Source of the DNA: JAEXNA01 sp037968995
Lineage (GTDB): Bacteria; Vulcanimicrobiota; Xenobia; Xenobiales; JADMJV01
Length of the DNA stretch: 6,365 bases
Direction of reading: 5' to 3'
Assembly: GCA_037968995.1 (NCBI GenBank)
Contig: JBBKWP010000218.1
Span: forward strand, 1 to 6,365
The translations under genes and the position numbers were made by a program. This document shows positions 4,046 through 6,365 of this stretch, one piece after another. The notes beneath the pieces are model-generated. The model was given only the letters and a program-made list of their open reading frames with translations. It had not been told where the DNA came from and searched no databases. Position 1 is the stretch's first letter; the number at the start of each line of letters is the position of its first letter.

Positions 4046-6154
4046 TTAGAACGAAGATACGGTTACGGTGATGGACTGTATCCCACTTGGGACGGTCAAA
4101 GTTGACGACTGGCTGCCTTGGTCGTCACTGGCAAAGCCGTACTGGTAGCCTTTGATGCTGTTCTGGTGCAAGATATTGGCATACTCGTTGACTTGCGGCA
4201 CTTGCGGCGCGGGGCTACCCGGCTTGTAAAAGTCTACGGGGCTGAAATCGGGCTGCCCGGATGTGACGGGAACGAAGGGGATCGGCGCTGGGTTGAGATT
4301 GGGATACAGCAGGGTGCCCCGATTGAGCCCGGCTGCCAGCATGGCGGTGAGACGCGATCCGATCTGTTGGTCGGTGGACTGGAATGGAATGTCGCAAGAG
4401 AAGGCGGTCTTGGAGTCTGGGGGGTTCGGGTAGGTGACGCTGGCTCCGCTGCCCGACGCCGGCTTGAAGACCCAAGCGCCTGAACTCTGGCTGGCCTGAT
4501 AGTATTGAGCTGGGTTTTGTAGGTAGGTGTTGAGCTTGATGGTCTGTCCCCACTGCAGGGCGATACTGGGAGCCAGATAGTCGGCTGGGAATGGCGGGCT
4601 GGCCATATCGCCGTGCCAGGGAGCCAGCAAACGGGTGGGGGCCTGAGTGGTGGGGTTGGTGACGATCAGTCGGGTCCAGGGATCACCCAGGGCGGTGATA
4701 CTGGCGAAAACGTTGCTTCGACCTGCGGCGTCCATGCCTACGGGTGTGGCCACGCCGTTCACGCTGCCGGCTGGTACCGACTCGATCTTGAAGGGGAGGG
4801 CGAACGCCTCCACACAGCTGGTGTCGGCGGTAAAGACCCCGCCCGGCGTGCTGTAGTCGTACTCGACGAAGTCGAAGAGTTCACTGCCGTCAGTGAGGCT
4901 GGGCGACTCTTCGAAGGCTGTGAACGTGAGATTGGGATTGTTGGAAAAATAGATTCTGGCCTTGTTGAGTAGGGGGAGGGTTAAGGGCGAAGCGGGTGCT
5001 CCGCCGTTGCCCGCGACAGTAGCTACGACGGGCGGAATGCCCGTACCGGCGCTGTAGGCCTTGACGGTGCCGTCGGTGTCTAGGTAGGAAGGGGTTCCGG
5101 AATTTGTGGGGTCGTAGCCAAACACATAGACATAGAGGGTGTCGGTGGAATTGTTGACCATATTCATGGTGAAGGTGCTGCTCGGGGCTTGTTGGAGTCT
5201 GGGGCCTACGGTCAGCCCATTGGCTTGCAGGTTGTTGGTTAGCTGCTTGCGGCCACTTCCATCGGGCCGCAGGCTGTAGAGATTTCCTGAGGGGCCCTGA
5301 CTTTGGCTGCGAATGCCGCGAATGCCGCTGGTGGGAGCCGAGGAGGCCAGCGCGTAAAGGGTGTCGTGCTCGCGCGAGTGGCGAGCTAGAAACTCGGACT
5401 CGGCTGACGTATGGGTCACTTGGAAGAGGGTCTCGCCTTGGAGCGCCCACAGTTCTCCCCCACGGGTGAAGATCACAATGTAGGGGTCGCCGGGTGGACA
5501 ATAGGAGGGGAAGGTGTCGACCTGGAGGCCATCGGTTAAGTTGCTGACCAAGCCGCCAGTGACGGCGACGGTGCTGATGTGGTTGCCGCGCTGGAAGACC
5601 AGAGTTTGCCCATCCGGCGAGAAGGCGGGAGTCTGGTCGATGTCTGGACCGCTGGTGACTTGCTGAGGGTTGGTACCGTCGGCGTTCATGACATAGATGT
5701 TTTGTTCGGTACCACTGACCCTGGCTGAGAAAGCGATCTTTTGGCCATCGAAGGAATACTCGGGGTCCAAGGCCGGAAGGGGAAATCCCGCTGTCAGATT
5801 GGTGAGGTCGCTACTGTCGAGGCGCATTCTGTAGATGTCAGCCGCGCCGGAACCATGGGAGGTCGAGCGCGAGAAAATGACCTGACTGCCATCGGGGCTA
5901 AAGGACGGGTGCTGATCCCGAAAGCCCGAGGTGAGCGGGACGGGATTCTGTCCGTTGTGGTTGAGACGCGTCAGACCGCCGTTTTGCGAGACGATGAGAA
6001 ATCCGGGACTGCTGGGCCCTGCTCCGGTGGGAGTCTGCGAGATCTCCGGCTCTGTCGCCGAGCCGCACCCGGTCATGCAAATCAGGCTCAGTAGGCTTAG
6101 TAGGAGGGCGGCCACGATGGGGCCCCACCAGCTTCTCCGGACTTGAGATTTCAC
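4046..6154 (-). CDS. Lipoprotein: TolB-like propeller fused to GH64 glucanase domain
   Basis: The 702-residue product starts with a lipoprotein signal peptide: basic 'KSQVRRSWW', a hydrophobic stretch 'VAALLLSLLSLI', then M-T-G-C with Cys30 as lipidation site; Gly at +2 fits outer-membrane sorting in Gram-negatives. Residues ~50-310 form a PD40/TolB-like beta-propeller, with repeats 'HPSFSPDGSQVIFS', 'DPEYSFDGQKIAFS', 'YVMNADGTNPQQVT' and 'TPAFSPDGQTLVF'. Residues ~327-702 resemble glycoside hydrolase family 64 (thaumatin-like beta-1,3-glucanases): 'VNNSTDTLYVYVFG', 'ARIYFS', 'FVEYDY' (Glu431), 'CVEAFALPF' (Glu449), 'RLTAMLAAGLNRGTLL' and 'NEYANILHQNSIKGYQYGF'. The likely role is binding or cutting beta-1,3-glucan at the cell surface. 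Glu449 takes the place of the usual Asp of the V-D motif, so activity is uncertain. The GTG at 6154 is preferred over ATG 6205 because of its ribosome binding site and a normal signal length. No operon partner is visible. Confidence 0.85.
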   Translation of the reverse strand: MKSQVRRSWWGPIVAALLLSLLSLICMTGCGSATEPEISQTPTGAGPSSPGFLIVSQNGGLTRLNHNGQNPVPLTSGFRDQHPSFSPDGSQVIFSRSTSHGSGAADIYRMRLDSSDLTNLTAGFPLPALDPEYSFDGQKIAFSARVSGTEQNIYVMNADGTNPQQVTSGPDIDQTPAFSPDGQTLVFQRGNHISTVAVTGGLVSNLTDGLQVDTFPSYCPPGDPYIVIFTRGGELWALQGETLFQVTHTSAESEFLARHSREHDTLYALASSAPTSGIRGIRSQSQGPSGNLYSLRPDGSGRKQLTNNLQANGLTVGPRLQQAPSSTFTMNMVNNSTDTLYVYVFGYDPTNSGTPSYLDTDGTVKAYSAGTGIPPVVATVAGNGGAPASPLTLPLLNKARIYFSNNPNLTFTAFEESPSLTDGSELFDFVEYDYSTPGGVFTADTSCVEAFALPFKIESVPAGSVNGVATPVGMDAAGRSNVFASITALGDPWTRLIVTNPTTQAPTRLLAPWHGDMASPPFPADYLAPSIALQWGQTIKLNTYLQNPAQYYQASQSSGAWVFKPASGSGASVTYPNPPDSKTAFSCDIPFQSTDQQIGSRLTAMLAAGLNRGTLLYPNLNPAPIPFVPVTSGQPDFSPVDFYKPGSPAPQVPQVNEYANILHQNSIKGYQYGFASDDQGSQSSTLTVPSGIQSITVTVSSF

Positions 6155-6161
6155 AGAATGT

Positions 6162-6165
6162 CTCC
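6162..6165 (-). promoter_or_regulatory. Ribosome binding site of the propeller-GH64 gene (GGAG)
   Basis: The - strand reads AGAAGGAGA, with GGAG 7 nt before the GTG at 6154. The upstream ATG at 6205 has no such site and would place 17 extra residues before the signal peptide. Confidence 0.75.
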
Positions 6166-6285
6166 TTCTGATGACCGCTGATTGGTAGGCGATCACACTG
6201 CGCATCCGCGATGAAAGGGTAGGTGGCGCGCTTTGCCTAGGATTCCCGCAGCTCAGCTCTTTGCCTGCACCGCAAATTGCTCGTG

Positions 6286-6340
6286 GGCGCTCTGAGCCAC
6301 TTCAAAAGAGTAAGGTGCGAGACTGATGGCTCAGAGGGCC
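6286..6340. repeat. Interrupted inverted repeat upstream of the propeller-GH64 gene
   Basis: CTCTGAGCCA (6290-6299) and TGGCTCAGAG (6327-6336) are exact reverse complements with a 27-nt loop. Three further pairs (6286-6288 with 6338-6340) extend it past one G/G mismatch, giving 13 pairs in 14 positions. On the + strand it is followed by a T-rich stretch (gtttgggttttct), so it could be a + strand terminator, although the loop is long; it could also be an operator about 140 bp before the GTG start on the - strand. Confidence 0.5.
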
Positions 6341-6365
6341 GTTTGGGTTTTCTAGACGCAGCCCT

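Noticed and set aside
4215..5501. Several frames of 112-203 residues within the propeller-GH64 gene
   Set aside because: They are shifted readings of a clearly coding frame; their composition is skewed to Arg, Pro, His and Gln, with no motifs.

Overview
The window reads as an accessory stretch of a moderately GC-rich bacterium, most likely a Gram-negative: the large gene on the right encodes a lipoprotein with a TolB-like propeller, and the HipA/HipB pair is close to the proteobacterial type. The sequence alone does not settle the phylum. A plasmid replication-initiator remnant lies among toxin-antitoxin genes, which suggests plasmid-derived or heavily rearranged DNA.

Left part (1-2260): the 3' end of an AbiEi-type antitoxin gene enters from the left edge on the + strand. 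No AbiEii toxin follows it. It converges on a complete hipBA operon on the - strand. Between the two stop codons sits a perfect 25-bp, AT-rich inverted repeat with a 7-nt loop. Upstream of hipB are two exact copies of the E. coli-type HipB operator, TATCC-N8-GGATA, with centres 27 bp apart, so this module carries its own autoregulation signals. HipA keeps its phosphorylated serine and both kinase aspartates, and HipB keeps the C-terminal tryptophan.

Middle part (2383-4000), all on the - strand: a plasmid RepA-like fragment without a proper start is followed by three short overlapping genes. These encode a sigma-70 region-4-like protein, an ImmA/IrrE-like HELGH metallopeptidase and a calcineurin-like metallophosphoesterase. 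The RepA fragment stops resembling RepA just where the sigma-like frame begins, so a recombination junction near 3690-3715 is likely. The first two proteins of the set look short at the N terminus for their families. The set may be a decayed remnant or a compact cassette using domain-sized proteins.

Right part (4046-6365): one large - strand gene encodes a 702-residue predicted lipoprotein. A PD40/TolB-like beta-propeller is joined to a GH64 (beta-1,3-glucanase, thaumatin-like) domain. The best start is a GTG with a strong ribosome binding site, not the more upstream ATG. One of the two expected GH64 catalytic acids appears as Glu instead of Asp. An interrupted inverted repeat lies about 140 bp upstream of its start.
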